Source of the DNA: Solidesulfovibrio carbinoliphilus subsp. oakridgensis
GTDB taxonomy: Bacteria; Desulfobacterota; Desulfovibrionia; Desulfovibrionales; Desulfovibrionaceae
Assembly (NCBI RefSeq): GCF_000177215.2
Contig: NZ_CM001368.1
Location: forward strand, 2,108,001-2,172,000
Length of the DNA: 64,000 bases
Direction of reading: 5' to 3'
This document shows positions 20,547 to 29,506 of the stretch, one piece after another. The first letter of the stretch is position 1; the number at the start of each line of letters is the position of its first letter. Below the pieces are notes generated by a model. That model had not been told where the DNA came from, searched no databases, and saw nothing but the letters and a program-made list of their open reading frames with translations. Made by a program: the position numbers and the translations under genes.

Positions 20547-21545
20547 TTACCTGAGTATGGTCACGGCTTTCGGATCTTCTTCAAGCAGGGGGGTCAAGGA
20601 AATGTAGTCCAGGATATCTGGAATATCCTTTCCTGTCGGCTCCTTGAGTTTCCTCCACCGGACCTGGTTCTCCAGGGACGTGATCAGCCCCTGGTTCAGG
20701 GAAACGGTCAATCGTGTTTTTTCCCATGAATCTGAAAAATACTCTTGATCAAAGTCCCATGTGGCCTGAATGATCTTGAACGCCTCTTCCTTATGAAGAA
20801 GGATGTAGGTCTCGGCCTGCAGCAGGGCCCGGAGCAGACGTCGCACCCGGCCGTCCTTATCTCCAAACCCCTCGCGACTGATCAATACCCACTGATAGGC
20901 GATGGTATTTTGTAAATCCCAACAAAAGAAGTTCTCTTTCAGAATTTTCTTGGCTTCATAGGCGAGACGATCCCAAGTCGCGGCGGCATCGATTTCCCCT
21001 TCCTGGAGCGCCTGGACCAACTGTACGGGAGGAAGATCCACAACCCGTACCGTGGCCGGGTCAACCTTGTGCAGCAGAAGGAAGATTTCCAGATTGTAAT
21101 CCGCTGATGTGCCCTTTGTCACGCCGACCGATTTTCCTTCCAGGTCCTTGGGCCTGCCGATGCCGCGGTCTTTTCGAGCCACGACCTGGTCCCCTCGGGA
21201 CAGGCCTATGCTGGCGAAAAGACGCAGTGCGGGATCGACCCGGATCTTATCGGAAAAAACGAAGTCCGCAGCGGCCGCAACGTCAACCTTGCCTTGGATC
21301 AGGGCTTCCACCCCCGCTTTGCCTGAAGGGCACTCGACAAGCTGCACATGAAGGCCCTGTTCTTTGAAAAATCCCTTGGCCTTGGCAATGGCGATCAGTC
21401 CCGAATAGGGCGTCGATGTTAGCGTGAGGGTGAGGGGCAAGAGTTTTCCGGCTTCCGGTTCCGGTGGGCGGCAGCTCCAGAGGGAGGCGAAAACAAGGAC
21501 CATGAGCAGCGAAACGGCGCATCGGGTGGGCCTCATAAAAATCAT
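20547..21545 (-). CDS. ABC-type substrate-binding lipoprotein (NMT1/SsuA-like) without a transporter
   Basis: 332 residues from the ATG that follows GAGGTCCGTT. Lipoprotein signal about 1-25 with LWSC lipobox, then a periplasmic-binding fold: [59 protein letters not shown] and [15 protein letters not shown]. These are typical of the NMT1/nitrate-taurine-sulfonate binding family. No permease or ATPase lies nearby; the downstream partner is a sensor kinase. The ligand cannot be told from sequence. The DNA is less GC-rich than its neighbours. Confidence 0.88.
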   Translation of the reverse strand: MIFMRPTRCAVSLLMVLVFASLWSCRPPEPEAGKLLPLTLTLTSTPYSGLIAIAKAKGFFKEQGLHVQLVECPSGKAGVEALIQGKVDVAAAADFVFSDKIRVDPALRLFASIGLSRGDQVVARKDRGIGRPKDLEGKSVGVTKGTSADYNLEIFLLLHKVDPATVRVVDLPPVQLVQALQEGEIDAAATWDRLAYEAKKILKENFFCWDLQNTIAYQWVLISREGFGDKDGRVRRLLRALLQAETYILLHKEEAFKIIQATWDFDQEYFSDSWEKTRLTVSLNQGLITSLENQVRWRKLKEPTGKDIPDILDYISLTPLLEEDPKAVTILR

Positions 21546-21591
21546 AACGGACCTCGCTGGGAAGAGGGAACGCACTGCTCTATTTTCAACG

Positions 21592-21620
21592 GTTCTATCC
21601 GGGGAACGCCAGCATTTCAA
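21592..21620 (-). promoter_or_regulatory. Candidate promoter for the binding protein-kinase operon
   Basis: Minus strand TTGAAA (21620-21615), 17-base spacer, TAGAAC (21597-21592), 47 bases before the ATG. It lies in the 318-base divergent gap 21546-21863; in the rest of that gap I see only a TTGACG near 21690 without a good -10. Confidence 0.35.
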
Positions 21621-21863
21621 TTTATGAATGAAACATTCGTCCGACTGCGCGGCTTGATTCTTATTGGCCCCATAACACGCCTCCCCTCTTGACGATCCTT
21701 TCGATCAAACAGGCGGAGCCGTGTCCGGACACGCCGCAGGAAGGGCCGTCTCCCTTCATTTTTGTACGCGTCCGCGCGCCTTGACGCTTCCCCGTCCCTT
21801 GGTCCACTCTCCCCGCGTACGTCACGCCCCTTGGGGAATTTTTTGGGGATGGAGCAGCATACC

Positions 21864-22325
21864 ATGGACAAGCGCCTTCCTTGGCCCGAATATTTCATGC
21901 GCATCGCCTACCTGGTGGCCGAGCGCAGCACCTGCCTGCGCCGCAAGGTCGGGGCCGTGGCCGTCAAGGACCGCCGCATCCTGGCCACCGGCTACAACGG
22001 CTCCCCCACCGGCACGGCCCACTGCCTGGACATCGGCTGCCTGCGCGAGGAGATGGGCATTCCCTCGGGCGAGCGCCACGAGCTGTGCCGGGGGCTCCAC
22101 GCCGAGCAAAACGTCATCATCCAGTGCGCGCTCCACGGCGTGCCCATCGCCGGCGCAGACATCTACTGCACCACCCAGCCGTGCCTGATCTGCACCAAGA
22201 TGCTGATCAACTGCCAAGCCAGGCACATCTATTTCAGCCAGGGCTATCCCGACGCCCTGTCGGCCAAAATGATCGCCGAGGCGGGCATCGGCTTCGAGGC
22301 CCTGGAGGGCGACTATGGCGTCTGA
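21864..22325 (+). CDS. dCMP/cytidine deaminase-like protein (ComEB family)
   Basis: 153 residues from [28 protein letters not shown] lies nine bases before this ATG. An ATG at 21849 is also possible. Zinc deaminase motifs: CRGLHAEQN and [10 protein letters not shown], plus GYNGSPTG typical of dCMP deaminases. Probably supplies dUMP for thymidylate synthesis. Its last 11 bases overlap ribD. In other Desulfovibrio this pair follows glyA directly; here a kinase operon intervenes. Confidence 0.93.
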   Translation: MDKRLPWPEYFMRIAYLVAERSTCLRRKVGAVAVKDRRILATGYNGSPTGTAHCLDIGCLREEMGIPSGERHELCRGLHAEQNVIIQCALHGVPIAGADIYCTTQPCLICTKMLINCQARHIYFSQGYPDALSAKMIAEAGIGFEALEGDYGV

Positions 22326-23466
22326 TGCGGATTTCATGGCCCGGGCCCTGGTCCTGGCCGAGCGGGGGCGGGGGTTTGTCACGCCCAATCCCCGGGTCGG
22401 CGCGGTGCTGGTCCGGGACGGCGCCATCGTGGCCGAGGGCTGGCACAAGGTCTTTGGCGGGCCCCACGCCGAGGTGGAATGCCTGCACGACGCCGAGAAA
22501 AAGGGCGTCGATCCGGCCGGGGCCACCATGTACGTGACGCTTGAGCCGTGCAACCACTTCGGCAAGACCCCGCCCTGCTCGCGCACGCTCCTGGACGCCC
22601 GGGTGGGCCGGGTGGTCGTCGGCTGCCTGGACCCCAATCCCGTGGCCGGCGGCGGGGCCGAGCTGTTGCGCCAGGGCGGCGTGGATGTGACGGTCGGGGT
22701 CCTGGCCCTGGAGTGCCGGGACGCCATTGCCGATTTCGTGGTCTGGAAGACCCTTGGCCGGCCCTTTGTGACGGTCAAGCTGGCCATGACCCTGGACGGG
22801 CGCATCGCCAGCCGGACCGGCGATTCCGGCTGGGTCAGCGGCGAGGCCTCCCGGGCCCGGGTCCACGCCATGCGGGCGGCCTGCCAGGCCGTCCTGGTCG
22901 GCGGCGGGACCCTTGCCGCCGACAACCCGCGCCTGACCCACCGCCTGGACGGCGGCCCCCTGGCCAGAAATCCCCAGCCCCTGGCCGTGGCCGTCACCAG
23001 GCGCCTGCCCGCGCCGGACGGACCCCTGGCCCTGGTCCGGGACCGGCCGGAGCAGCTCGTCATTTTCACGGGCAAGGCCGCGGCCGCCGGTCCGGCCGCG
23101 GCGAAGCTGACGGCCCTTGGCGTTAGGGTCTTCGGCCTGCCCGAAAAGGCGGACGGCGGCCTCGATCTCCTCCCCGGCCTTGTCCGGTTGCGGACCGAGG
23201 CCAACGTCTACACCGTCTTGTGCGAAGGCGGGGGCGGACTGGCGGCCACGCTCCTCGCCCAGGGACTCCTGGACGAGCTGACGGTCTTTTACGCCCCCAA
23301 GGTCCTTGGCGACGACAAGGCCGTGGCCGGATTTTCCGGGCTGGCCGTGCCGCGCATGGCCGGGGCCGCGCCGTTCCGGTTCGTGGCCACCGAGCGGGTG
23401 GGCGAGGATTTGATGGTCACGGCCCGGCCGGCGGTCCCGACCGACCGGGCCACGGTCGACGGTTAG
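22315..23466 (+). CDS. ribD: Riboflavin biosynthesis bifunctional deaminase/reductase
   Basis: 383 residues. The N-terminal deaminase (about 1-145) has HAEVECL and [12 protein letters not shown] zinc motifs; the C-terminal reductase (about 150-370) has [24 protein letters not shown] and [12 protein letters not shown]. Performs two consecutive early steps of riboflavin synthesis. No ribE, ribBA or ribH follows, unlike many genomes. Confidence 0.96.
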   Translation: MASDADFMARALVLAERGRGFVTPNPRVGAVLVRDGAIVAEGWHKVFGGPHAEVECLHDAEKKGVDPAGATMYVTLEPCNHFGKTPPCSRTLLDARVGRVVVGCLDPNPVAGGGAELLRQGGVDVTVGVLALECRDAIADFVVWKTLGRPFVTVKLAMTLDGRIASRTGDSGWVSGEASRARVHAMRAACQAVLVGGGTLAADNPRLTHRLDGGPLARNPQPLAVAVTRRLPAPDGPLALVRDRPEQLVIFTGKAAAAGPAAAKLTALGVRVFGLPEKADGGLDLLPGLVRLRTEANVYTVLCEGGGGLAATLLAQGLLDELTVFYAPKVLGDDKAVAGFSGLAVPRMAGAAPFRFVATERVGEDLMVTARPAVPTDRATVDG

Positions 23467-23471
23467 TTTCC

Positions 23472-23520
23472 GGCCACGGCCGGCTGGTGCCTCCCGGGCA
23501 CGGCCGGCGGGGCCGTGGCC
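23472..23520. terminator. Hairpin between converging ribD and the ClpX-like gene
   Basis: GGCCACGGCC (23472-23481) pairs with GGCCGTGGCC (23511-23520), with a GTGCC/GGCAC stem inside. There is no T-run, so it is a probable rather than certain terminator. Confidence 0.5.
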
Positions 23521-23523
23521 GCC

Positions 23524-24642
23524 CTAGTCCATCCGGCACAGGTACTGGGCCACTGCCTCCTGGTCGATGGTCAGGGTCGGGCCCTTGTCCGTGGCCGCGT
23601 ACTGGGGCGAGTGGGTGGGGTCGAACTCGTGGGCCGCGATCAGGCCGTTAAATATCTCGCGCAGGGCCCGGGCCCCGATGCGGCTGTTCTTGGCGGCCGC
23701 CTCGGCAACGGCGGCCACGGCCCCCTCGGTGACCAGGAGCCGGATGCCCATGTGGCGGAAGTATTCCAGGCACAGGCGCAGGGGCGACTGGGCCGAATGG
23801 ATGAGGATCTGGCGCAGTTCGTCCTTGCCCAGGTCGTCGAGCATGGCGATGGAGCCGAAGCGCGAGACGAACTGCGGCATCATGCCGTAGGCGAAAAGGT
23901 CGGCCAGGCGCAGGTAGTCGCGCAGCTTGAACCGGGTGACCGTGCGCACCGACACCGAGCCGTCGGGCTTTCGGTCCACCTCCGAGACCTCCCGCAGCCG
24001 GCGTTCGTCGCGCCGGTTGACCAGGCAGGCGTAGACCTGGTCGTAGAGCTCCTCGAAGGCCCCGCCACAGATGAAAAGGAGCCGGCCCGTATCCAGGGCC
24101 AGGTCGGCCTCCACCTCCCGGCCGTCCTCCAATACCGTGGCCCGGTACAGGAACCGCTCGCCCTCGAGAAGGGTCAGAAGGGCGTACTGGGTGGTGATGC
24201 CCTCGACATTGGCCTTGCCGGAAATCCGCCCCGAGATCTTGTCCACCTCGTCCACGCACACCGTGGCGTTTTCCAGGTAGTCCGCAAGCTGGCCGGCCGT
24301 GAGGTCGGCCCCGAAGAGCACCTTGGCCCGGGCCTCGAGCTTGCGGAAAAGCCGGGTGGTCCGGTCCTCGCCCTCGATCTCGGCCGACAGGGTGTTGGCG
24401 TTTACGATGACCATGACCCGGAACCGGGCCAGGGCGTCATAGGCGTCGTAGAAGGCTGCGATGGCCTGCATGAGGGTGGTCTTGCCCGTGCCGGAGTTGC
24501 CGACCAGAAGCACGTTGGGGGCGGGCAGGCCGTTTATGTGCTTGTAAAGCGACACGCTGATGCGGCGCAAAAGGTCGGCCTGGCCGAGCACCCGGCCGGC
24601 CAGGAAGCCATTGATGTCCGTCGGGAGCAAGAGCTTTTCCAT
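23524..24642 (-). CDS. ClpX-like AAA+ ATPase without the zinc-binding domain
   Basis: 372 residues from MEKLLLPTDINGFLAGRVLGQ. AAA+ core with Walker A (GNSGTGKT), Walker B (CVDEVDKI, as in ClpX), GRLLFICGGAFEEL, MPQFVSRFGSIAMLDDL and a C-terminal small domain with ARALREIF. Standard ClpX starts with a zinc dimerisation domain of about 60 residues; it is absent. I could not find a ClpP-binding IGF-type loop. Not clearly the housekeeping clpX; a paralogue with an unknown client is likely. Divergent from cvpA. Confidence 0.82.
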   Translation of the reverse strand: MEKLLLPTDINGFLAGRVLGQADLLRRISVSLYKHINGLPAPNVLLVGNSGTGKTTLMQAIAAFYDAYDALARFRVMVIVNANTLSAEIEGEDRTTRLFRKLEARAKVLFGADLTAGQLADYLENATVCVDEVDKISGRISGKANVEGITTQYALLTLLEGERFLYRATVLEDGREVEADLALDTGRLLFICGGAFEELYDQVYACLVNRRDERRLREVSEVDRKPDGSVSVRTVTRFKLRDYLRLADLFAYGMMPQFVSRFGSIAMLDDLGKDELRQILIHSAQSPLRLCLEYFRHMGIRLLVTEGAVAAVAEAAAKNSRIGARALREIFNGLIAAHEFDPTHSPQYAATDKGPTLTIDQEAVAQYLCRMD

Positions 24643-24799
24643 CCACCCGTCCTTGCGATTTTTCCCCGTCCTATCGCCTTCCCCGGCCCCGGACAAGGCC
24701 CGGTCCCGGGCCCGGTCGGCCCTGGCTTGGTTTTTAAAGGGGTATTTGCTATGGACACACCTGCGCCACGCCCCGCGGCAACCGCAACCCCGGATCTCC

Positions 24800-25579
24800 A
24801 TGCCGACGCTCAACATAGCCGACCTGTCCCTTGCCATCATCTGGCTCTTTTTCAGCTTCCGCGGCTACATGCGCGGCCTGGTCAAGGAAGTGGGGTCGCT
24901 GGCCGCCATCATCACCGGCTTCTACTGCGCCGGGACCTACCACAAGGAACTGGCCCCCCACCTGACCGGCTACATCTCCGGCAACTACGCCGGCACGGCC
25001 GCCTACCTCCTCATTTTCACCGTGGCCCTGATCGCGGTCTGGTTCCTGGCCCTGGCCGTCTCCGGCATGGTCAAGGTGACCATGACCCAGTGGGCGGACC
25101 GGTTTTTCGGCGGCTTCTTCGGCCTGGCCAAGGGCGTGATCCTGACGGCCGTGTTCCTGTTTCTGATCCATCTGGCCTCGCCCAACCCCGACTTCCTCAA
25201 AGGCTCGCTCCTGGTGCCGGTCCTCGAGAAGGTGAGCGCCAGGCTCGTCCGCTACATCCCGCCGGACATCAACGAGAAGCTGCGGAAATTCGGGAAAAAG
25301 GACGCGGTCGAGGCAGTCAAGGCCGCGACAGAGAAAAAGCCGGCCGAACCGGCCAAAGCCGAACCTGAGAAGAAACCGGCCGAGCCGGCCAAGGCCGGGC
25401 ACGAGAAAAAACAGCCCGAACCCGCCAAGGCCGAGCCGGAAAAGAAGCCGGCCGAACCGGCCAAGGCCGGCGGCGACAAGAAAAAGGCCGAACCCGGCCA
25501 CGCCGATCCCCGCAAGGATCAGACCGCCAAGAAACCGGCCCCCAAAAAGGAGGCCGAGGCCGCCGCCCCCGCGCCCTGA
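24800..25579 (+). CDS. CvpA-family membrane protein with a Lys/Pro/Ala repeat tail
   Basis: 259 residues. The first 165 form a CvpA domain with four membrane helices (start MPTLNIADLSLAIIW; FRGYMRGLVKEVGSLAA; DRFFGGFFGLAKG). From about 170 on, the tail is a degenerate repeat of EKKPAEPAKA units with alternating AEP and AGH spacers, highly charged and disordered. CvpA proteins are linked to colicin V export and envelope stress. Thirty-four bases before mazG and probably cotranscribed. Confidence 0.87.
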   Translation: MPTLNIADLSLAIIWLFFSFRGYMRGLVKEVGSLAAIITGFYCAGTYHKELAPHLTGYISGNYAGTAAYLLIFTVALIAVWFLALAVSGMVKVTMTQWADRFFGGFFGLAKGVILTAVFLFLIHLASPNPDFLKGSLLVPVLEKVSARLVRYIPPDINEKLRKFGKKDAVEAVKAATEKKPAEPAKAEPEKKPAEPAKAGHEKKQPEPAKAEPEKKPAEPAKAGGDKKKAEPGHADPRKDQTAKKPAPKKEAEAAAPAP

Positions 25580-25613
25580 CCGGCCGGCAGACGGCACGCC
25601 CTACGGAAGGACC

Positions 25614-26399
25614 ATGAACGAACAATCCCCCGCCGAGGCCCTGGCCCGGCTCCAAGGCGTGCTCGACGCCCTGCTCGGCCCGGACGGCTGCCCCTGGGAC
25701 AAGACGCAAACCCCGCAGACGCTGTGCGATTACGTGATCGAGGAGGCCTTCGAGCTGGTGGACTGCATCCGCTGCGAGGACGTGCCGGGCACGGCCGAGG
25801 AGCTTGGCGACGTCATGTTCCTGCTCCTTTTCGTGGCCACCCTGTCCGAGAAGCGCGGCGCGTTCTCCCTGGCCGACGCCCTGGAAGTGGCGGCCGCCAA
25901 GATGGTCCGCCGCCACCCCCACGTCTTTGCCGACCTCAAGTGCGAAAACCGCGAGGAGCTCCTGCGCAACTGGGAGCGGATCAAGCGGTCTGAAAAAGGC
26001 GACGGCAAGCAGGGGCTGTTCGATACCCTGCCCAAGGGCCTGCCGCCGCTTTTGAAAGCCTACCGCATCCACTCCAAGGCCGCCCGGGCCGGCTTCACCT
26101 GGGAGACCGACGCGGCCATGCGCGAGAGCCTTGCCGCCGAGCGGGCCGAATTCGAGGCGGCCGTGACCGCCGGCGACCAAGCGGCCATGGCCGAGGAATT
26201 CGGCGACTACCTCTTCACCCTCACCGAGTACGGCCGCCGGCTGGGGCTCAAGGCCAACGCCTGCCTGGACGCGGCCAACAACAAGTTCCTTACCCGCTAC
26301 AAGGCCATGGACCGCTTGGCCACGGACCGGGGCCTCGACCTCGACAGCCTGGACATGGCCGCCAAAAACGCCCTGTGGGAAGAAGTGAAAAAGGCCTGA
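25614..26399 (+). CDS. mazG: Nucleoside triphosphate pyrophosphohydrolase MazG
   Basis: 261 residues with two MazG repeats. Motifs: CPWDKTQTPQTLCDYVIEEAFELVD, EELGDVMFLLLF and, in the second half, EEFGDYLFTLTEYGRRLGLKANACLDAANNKF. Hydrolyses (d)NTPs to monophosphates, cleaning aberrant nucleotides and influencing ppGpp in E. coli. Length is normal. Likely in an operon with cvpA and possibly the photolyase 76 bases downstream. Confidence 0.95.
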   Translation: MNEQSPAEALARLQGVLDALLGPDGCPWDKTQTPQTLCDYVIEEAFELVDCIRCEDVPGTAEELGDVMFLLLFVATLSEKRGAFSLADALEVAAAKMVRRHPHVFADLKCENREELLRNWERIKRSEKGDGKQGLFDTLPKGLPPLLKAYRIHSKAARAGFTWETDAAMRESLAAERAEFEAAVTAGDQAAMAEEFGDYLFTLTEYGRRLGLKANACLDAANNKFLTRYKAMDRLATDRGLDLDSLDMAAKNALWEEVKKA

Positions 26400-26475
26400 C
26401 CCCGGCCGGGCCGCCCAGGCGCATGGGTGGCCCTCGCGGCTTGCCACGGCCAGCCCAACCGCCTACAAGGGGAGG

Positions 26476-27864
26476 ATGCAGGTCCATCCCGCGCGCATCC
26501 GCCCCCTGGGATTTACTCCCCCGAAACCCGGCCCCGTGGTCCTTTGGATGGGCCGCGACCAGCGGGCCGACGACAACTGGGCCCTGCTCCACGCCGCCGC
26601 CCTGGCCAAGGCGGCCGGGGCGCCGCTTTTCGCCCTTTTCGCCCTGCCCCCCGATTTTCCCCCGGCCACGGCCCGCCACGCCGACTTTCTCCTTCGCGGC
26701 CTCGCCGCCGTCGAAACCGCTCTTCGGGACCACGGCATCCCCCTGGCCCTGGTGCCCGGCGATCCGGCCGTGGCCGTGCCGGCCTTTTTGCGCCGGGTCC
26801 GGGCCGGCGTCTGCGTCACGGACTTCGACCCCTTGCGCCCCGGCCGGGCGGCCAGGGAGGCGGTGGCAACCGCCCCCGTCTGGGACGGCGCGCTCCTCGA
26901 AGTCGACGCCCACAACGTGGTGCCGGCGTTCGTGGCCTCGGCCAAGCGCGAATACGCGGCCGCCACCTTCCGGCCGAAAATCCTCAAGCTGTTGCCCGAA
27001 TTCCTGGAGCCCTTCCCCGACCTGCCGGCCTTTGCGGCCGGAAACCTGGCGGGGTTCGCTCCCGTGGACTGGGAGGCGGCCCGGGCGGGCCTTGTCCTCG
27101 ATCCGAGCGTGGCCCCGGTGGCGGGCATTACGCCCGGTCCCGAAGCCGCAAGGGAGGCCCTGGCCGCCTTTCTGGCCGACCGCCTGCCCGCCTACGCCGA
27201 CCGTCGCAACGACCCAAATGCCGGGGCCACCTCCACCCTCTCGCCCTGGTTCCACCACGGCCATCTGGCCCCCCAGCGGGCGGCGCTTGACGCCCTGGAG
27301 GCCAAAAAGCGGGCCCCGGCCGGGGCCGAGGCCTTTCTGGAGGAACTGGTCGTGCGCCGGGAGTTGGCCGACAATTATTGCCTCCACGAACCGGCCTACG
27401 ACACCCTGGCCGCCCTGCCGGCCTGGGCGCAAAAGACGCTTGGCGCCCATGCCGCCGACCCCAGGCCGTATCGGTACACGGCCCGGGAGTTCGAGACCGC
27501 CGCCACCCACAGCGCCCTGTGGAACGCGGCCGAACGGCAGCTCGTCCGCCAGGGCCGGCTCCACGGCTACATGCGCATGTACTGGGCCAAGAAAATCCTG
27601 GAGTGGTCGGCCACGCCCGAAGCGGCCCTGGCCACGGCCCTCTCCTTAAACGACCGCTACGCCCTGGACGGCAGCGACCCAAGCGGCGTGGCCGGGGTCC
27701 TGTGGTCCGTCGGCGGCCTGCACGACCGGCCCTGGGCCTCCCGCCCGGTCTTCGGCCAGATCCGCTACATGAACGCGCGGGGCTGCCGCCGCAAATTCGA
27801 CGTGGACGCCTACATCGCCCGCCACGGCGGGGGGGCGGCCGATCACAACGGGGAGGTGGCATGA
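26476..27864 (+). CDS. Class II CPD photolyase (deoxyribodipyrimidine photolyase)
   Basis: 462 residues. N-terminal antenna-type Rossmann domain (VVLWMGRDQRADDNWAL), then the FAD-binding helical domain with the class II signatures SPWFHHGHLAPQRAAL, EELVVRRELADNYC, HGYMRMYWAKKILEW and LWSVGGLHDRPWASRPVFG. Repairs cyclobutane pyrimidine dimers with blue light, striking in a strict anaerobe. First of five genes overlapping by one to four bases with the VTT protein, gnd, zwf and pgl. Confidence 0.93.
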   Translation: MQVHPARIRPLGFTPPKPGPVVLWMGRDQRADDNWALLHAAALAKAAGAPLFALFALPPDFPPATARHADFLLRGLAAVETALRDHGIPLALVPGDPAVAVPAFLRRVRAGVCVTDFDPLRPGRAAREAVATAPVWDGALLEVDAHNVVPAFVASAKREYAAATFRPKILKLLPEFLEPFPDLPAFAAGNLAGFAPVDWEAARAGLVLDPSVAPVAGITPGPEAAREALAAFLADRLPAYADRRNDPNAGATSTLSPWFHHGHLAPQRAALDALEAKKRAPAGAEAFLEELVVRRELADNYCLHEPAYDTLAALPAWAQKTLGAHAADPRPYRYTAREFETAATHSALWNAAERQLVRQGRLHGYMRMYWAKKILEWSATPEAALATALSLNDRYALDGSDPSGVAGVLWSVGGLHDRPWASRPVFGQIRYMNARGCRRKFDVDAYIARHGGGAADHNGEVA

Positions 27865-28592
27865 ATCGGGCAACCGTGCGGAAAATCCTGCTCGTGGCCC
27901 TGGTCCTGGCCCTGGCGGCGGCCTTTTTCGGCTTTGGCCTCAACCGATACCTGACGCTGGCCTTTCTCAAGGAATCCCGCGAGGCCCTGGCCGGGGCCTA
28001 CGCCGCCTCCCCGGTCCGGTTCGTGGCCGGCTATTTCGTCCTCTACGTCCTGGTCGCGGGCTTGAGCCTTCCCGGCGCGGCCGTCCTGACCCTGGCCGGC
28101 GGGGCCCTGTTCGGCTTCTGGACCACGCTGGCCGTGGTGTCCTTTGCCAGCACCATCGGGGCCACGGCCGCCTGCGCCCTGGCCCGGTACCTCTTTCGCG
28201 AGCCGCTCACCCGGCGCATGGGGCCGAGGCTGGCCGCCATGGACGCCGGCATCCGCCGGGAGGGGGCCTTTTACCTCTTCACCCTGCGCCTTATCCCGCT
28301 TTTTCCCTTTTTCGTGGTCAACGCGGCCATGGGCCTGACCGGCCTGCCGCTCACCACCTTCTATTGGGTGTCCCAGCTCGGCATGCTTCCGGGCACGGCC
28401 GTCTACGTCAACGCCGGCACCCAGCTCGGCCGGCTTGACTCCCTGTCCGGCATCCTGTCGCCCACACTTATCATTTCCTTTGCCCTGCTGGGCCTGTTCC
28501 CCCTGGCCGCCAGGCGGGGCATCGCGCTTTTCCGCGCCCGCCGGACGCAAACGGCCCGCAAGGGCCAAACCCCTCCCGGAGAAACGCCATGA
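27861..28592 (+). CDS. VTT-domain (TVP38/TMEM64, DedA-like) membrane protein
   Basis: 243 residues, about six membrane helices. Core motif LPGAAVLTLAGGALFGFWTTLAVVS and the later FLFTLRLIPLFPFFVVNAAMGLTGLPLTTF are typical of the TVP38/TMEM64 branch. The family is proposed to scramble lipids or sustain membrane potential; the substrate here is unknown. ATGA overlaps with both the photolyase and gnd. Confidence 0.9.
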   Translation: MNRATVRKILLVALVLALAAAFFGFGLNRYLTLAFLKESREALAGAYAASPVRFVAGYFVLYVLVAGLSLPGAAVLTLAGGALFGFWTTLAVVSFASTIGATAACALARYLFREPLTRRMGPRLAAMDAGIRREGAFYLFTLRLIPLFPFFVVNAAMGLTGLPLTTFYWVSQLGMLPGTAVYVNAGTQLGRLDSLSGILSPTLIISFALLGLFPLAARRGIALFRARRTQTARKGQTPPGETP

Positions 28593-29506
28593 AAATCGGT
28601 ATGGTCGGACTTGGACGCATGGGGCTCAACATGGCCAGACGGCTGTCCCGGGGCGGCATCGACGTGGCCGCCTACAACCGCACCGTGCAAAAAGCCAAGG
28701 ACTTCGCGGCCGAGGAAGGGGGAACCGCCACGGCGGCCGGGTCGCTGGCCGAACTGGTGGCCGCCCTGCCGGCCCCGCGCGTGGTCTGGCTCATGCTCCC
28801 GGCCGGGGCCCCGACCGACGAGCACGTGGACGAGCTTCTTCCCCTGCTCTCCCCGGGCGACACCATCGTCGACGGCGGCAACACCTACTACCGCGACGAC
28901 CTGCGCCGCCACGAGGCGGCCGGCAAGCTTGGCATCCGCTACTGCGACGCCGGGGTCAGCGGCGGCATCTGGGGCCTGGCCGAAGGCTACTGCATCATGA
29001 TCGGCGGCGAGCCGGAAGTGGTGGCCCCCTTGCAGGCGGCTCTCGATGTCCTGACCGGCCCGGGCGGCAACCTGCACACCGGCCCCATCGGGTCCGGGCA
29101 CTTCACCAAGATGGTCCACAACGGCATCGAGTACGGCATGATGCAGGCCTATGCCGAAGGCTTCGAGATCCTGGCCGCCTCGCAGTTCGGGGAGAAACTC
29201 GACTTCCCGGCCATCTGCGACCTGTGGAACCACGGCTCTGTGGTCCGGTCCTGGCTTCTGGAGCTGGCCCAGCGGGCCTTCACCGAGGACCCGCGCCTGG
29301 AATCGCTCAAGCCCTACGTGGACGACTCGGGCGAGGGCCGGTGGACCGTCAATGCCGCCGTGGAAACGGCCGTGTCCGCGCCGGTCATCACCATGTCGCT
29401 CTTTGAACGGTTCCGCTCCCGCCAGGACAACTCCTTCCAGGACCGGGTGCTGGCCGCCCTTCGCAACCAGTTCGGCGGCCACGCCGTCAAAAGGAGGAAC
29501 GGCTGA
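28589..29506 (+). CDS. gnd: 6-phosphogluconate dehydrogenase, decarboxylating (short GndA type)
   Basis: 305 residues, the short bacterial form rather than the 470-residue form. Rossmann GMVGLGRMGLNMARRL with NRT after the second strand, DGGNTYYRDD, AGVSGGIWGLAEGYCIMIGG and GSGHFTKMVHNGIEYGMMQAYAEG. Oxidises 6-phosphogluconate to ribulose 5-phosphate and CO2. NAD versus NADP preference is not settled by eye. Adjacent zwf and pgl give all three oxidative-pentose steps. Confidence 0.95.
   Translation: MKIGMVGLGRMGLNMARRLSRGGIDVAAYNRTVQKAKDFAAEEGGTATAAGSLAELVAALPAPRVVWLMLPAGAPTDEHVDELLPLLSPGDTIVDGGNTYYRDDLRRHEAAGKLGIRYCDAGVSGGIWGLAEGYCIMIGGEPEVVAPLQAALDVLTGPGGNLHTGPIGSGHFTKMVHNGIEYGMMQAYAEGFEILAASQFGEKLDFPAICDLWNHGSVVRSWLLELAQRAFTEDPRLESLKPYVDDSGEGRWTVNAAVETAVSAPVITMSLFERFRSRQDNSFQDRVLAALRNQFGGHAVKRRNG

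Noticed and set aside
25300..25579. CRISPR-like repeat in the cvpA tail
   Set aside because: Repeats are in frame, code for EKKPAEPAKA units, and have no unique spacers of constant length.
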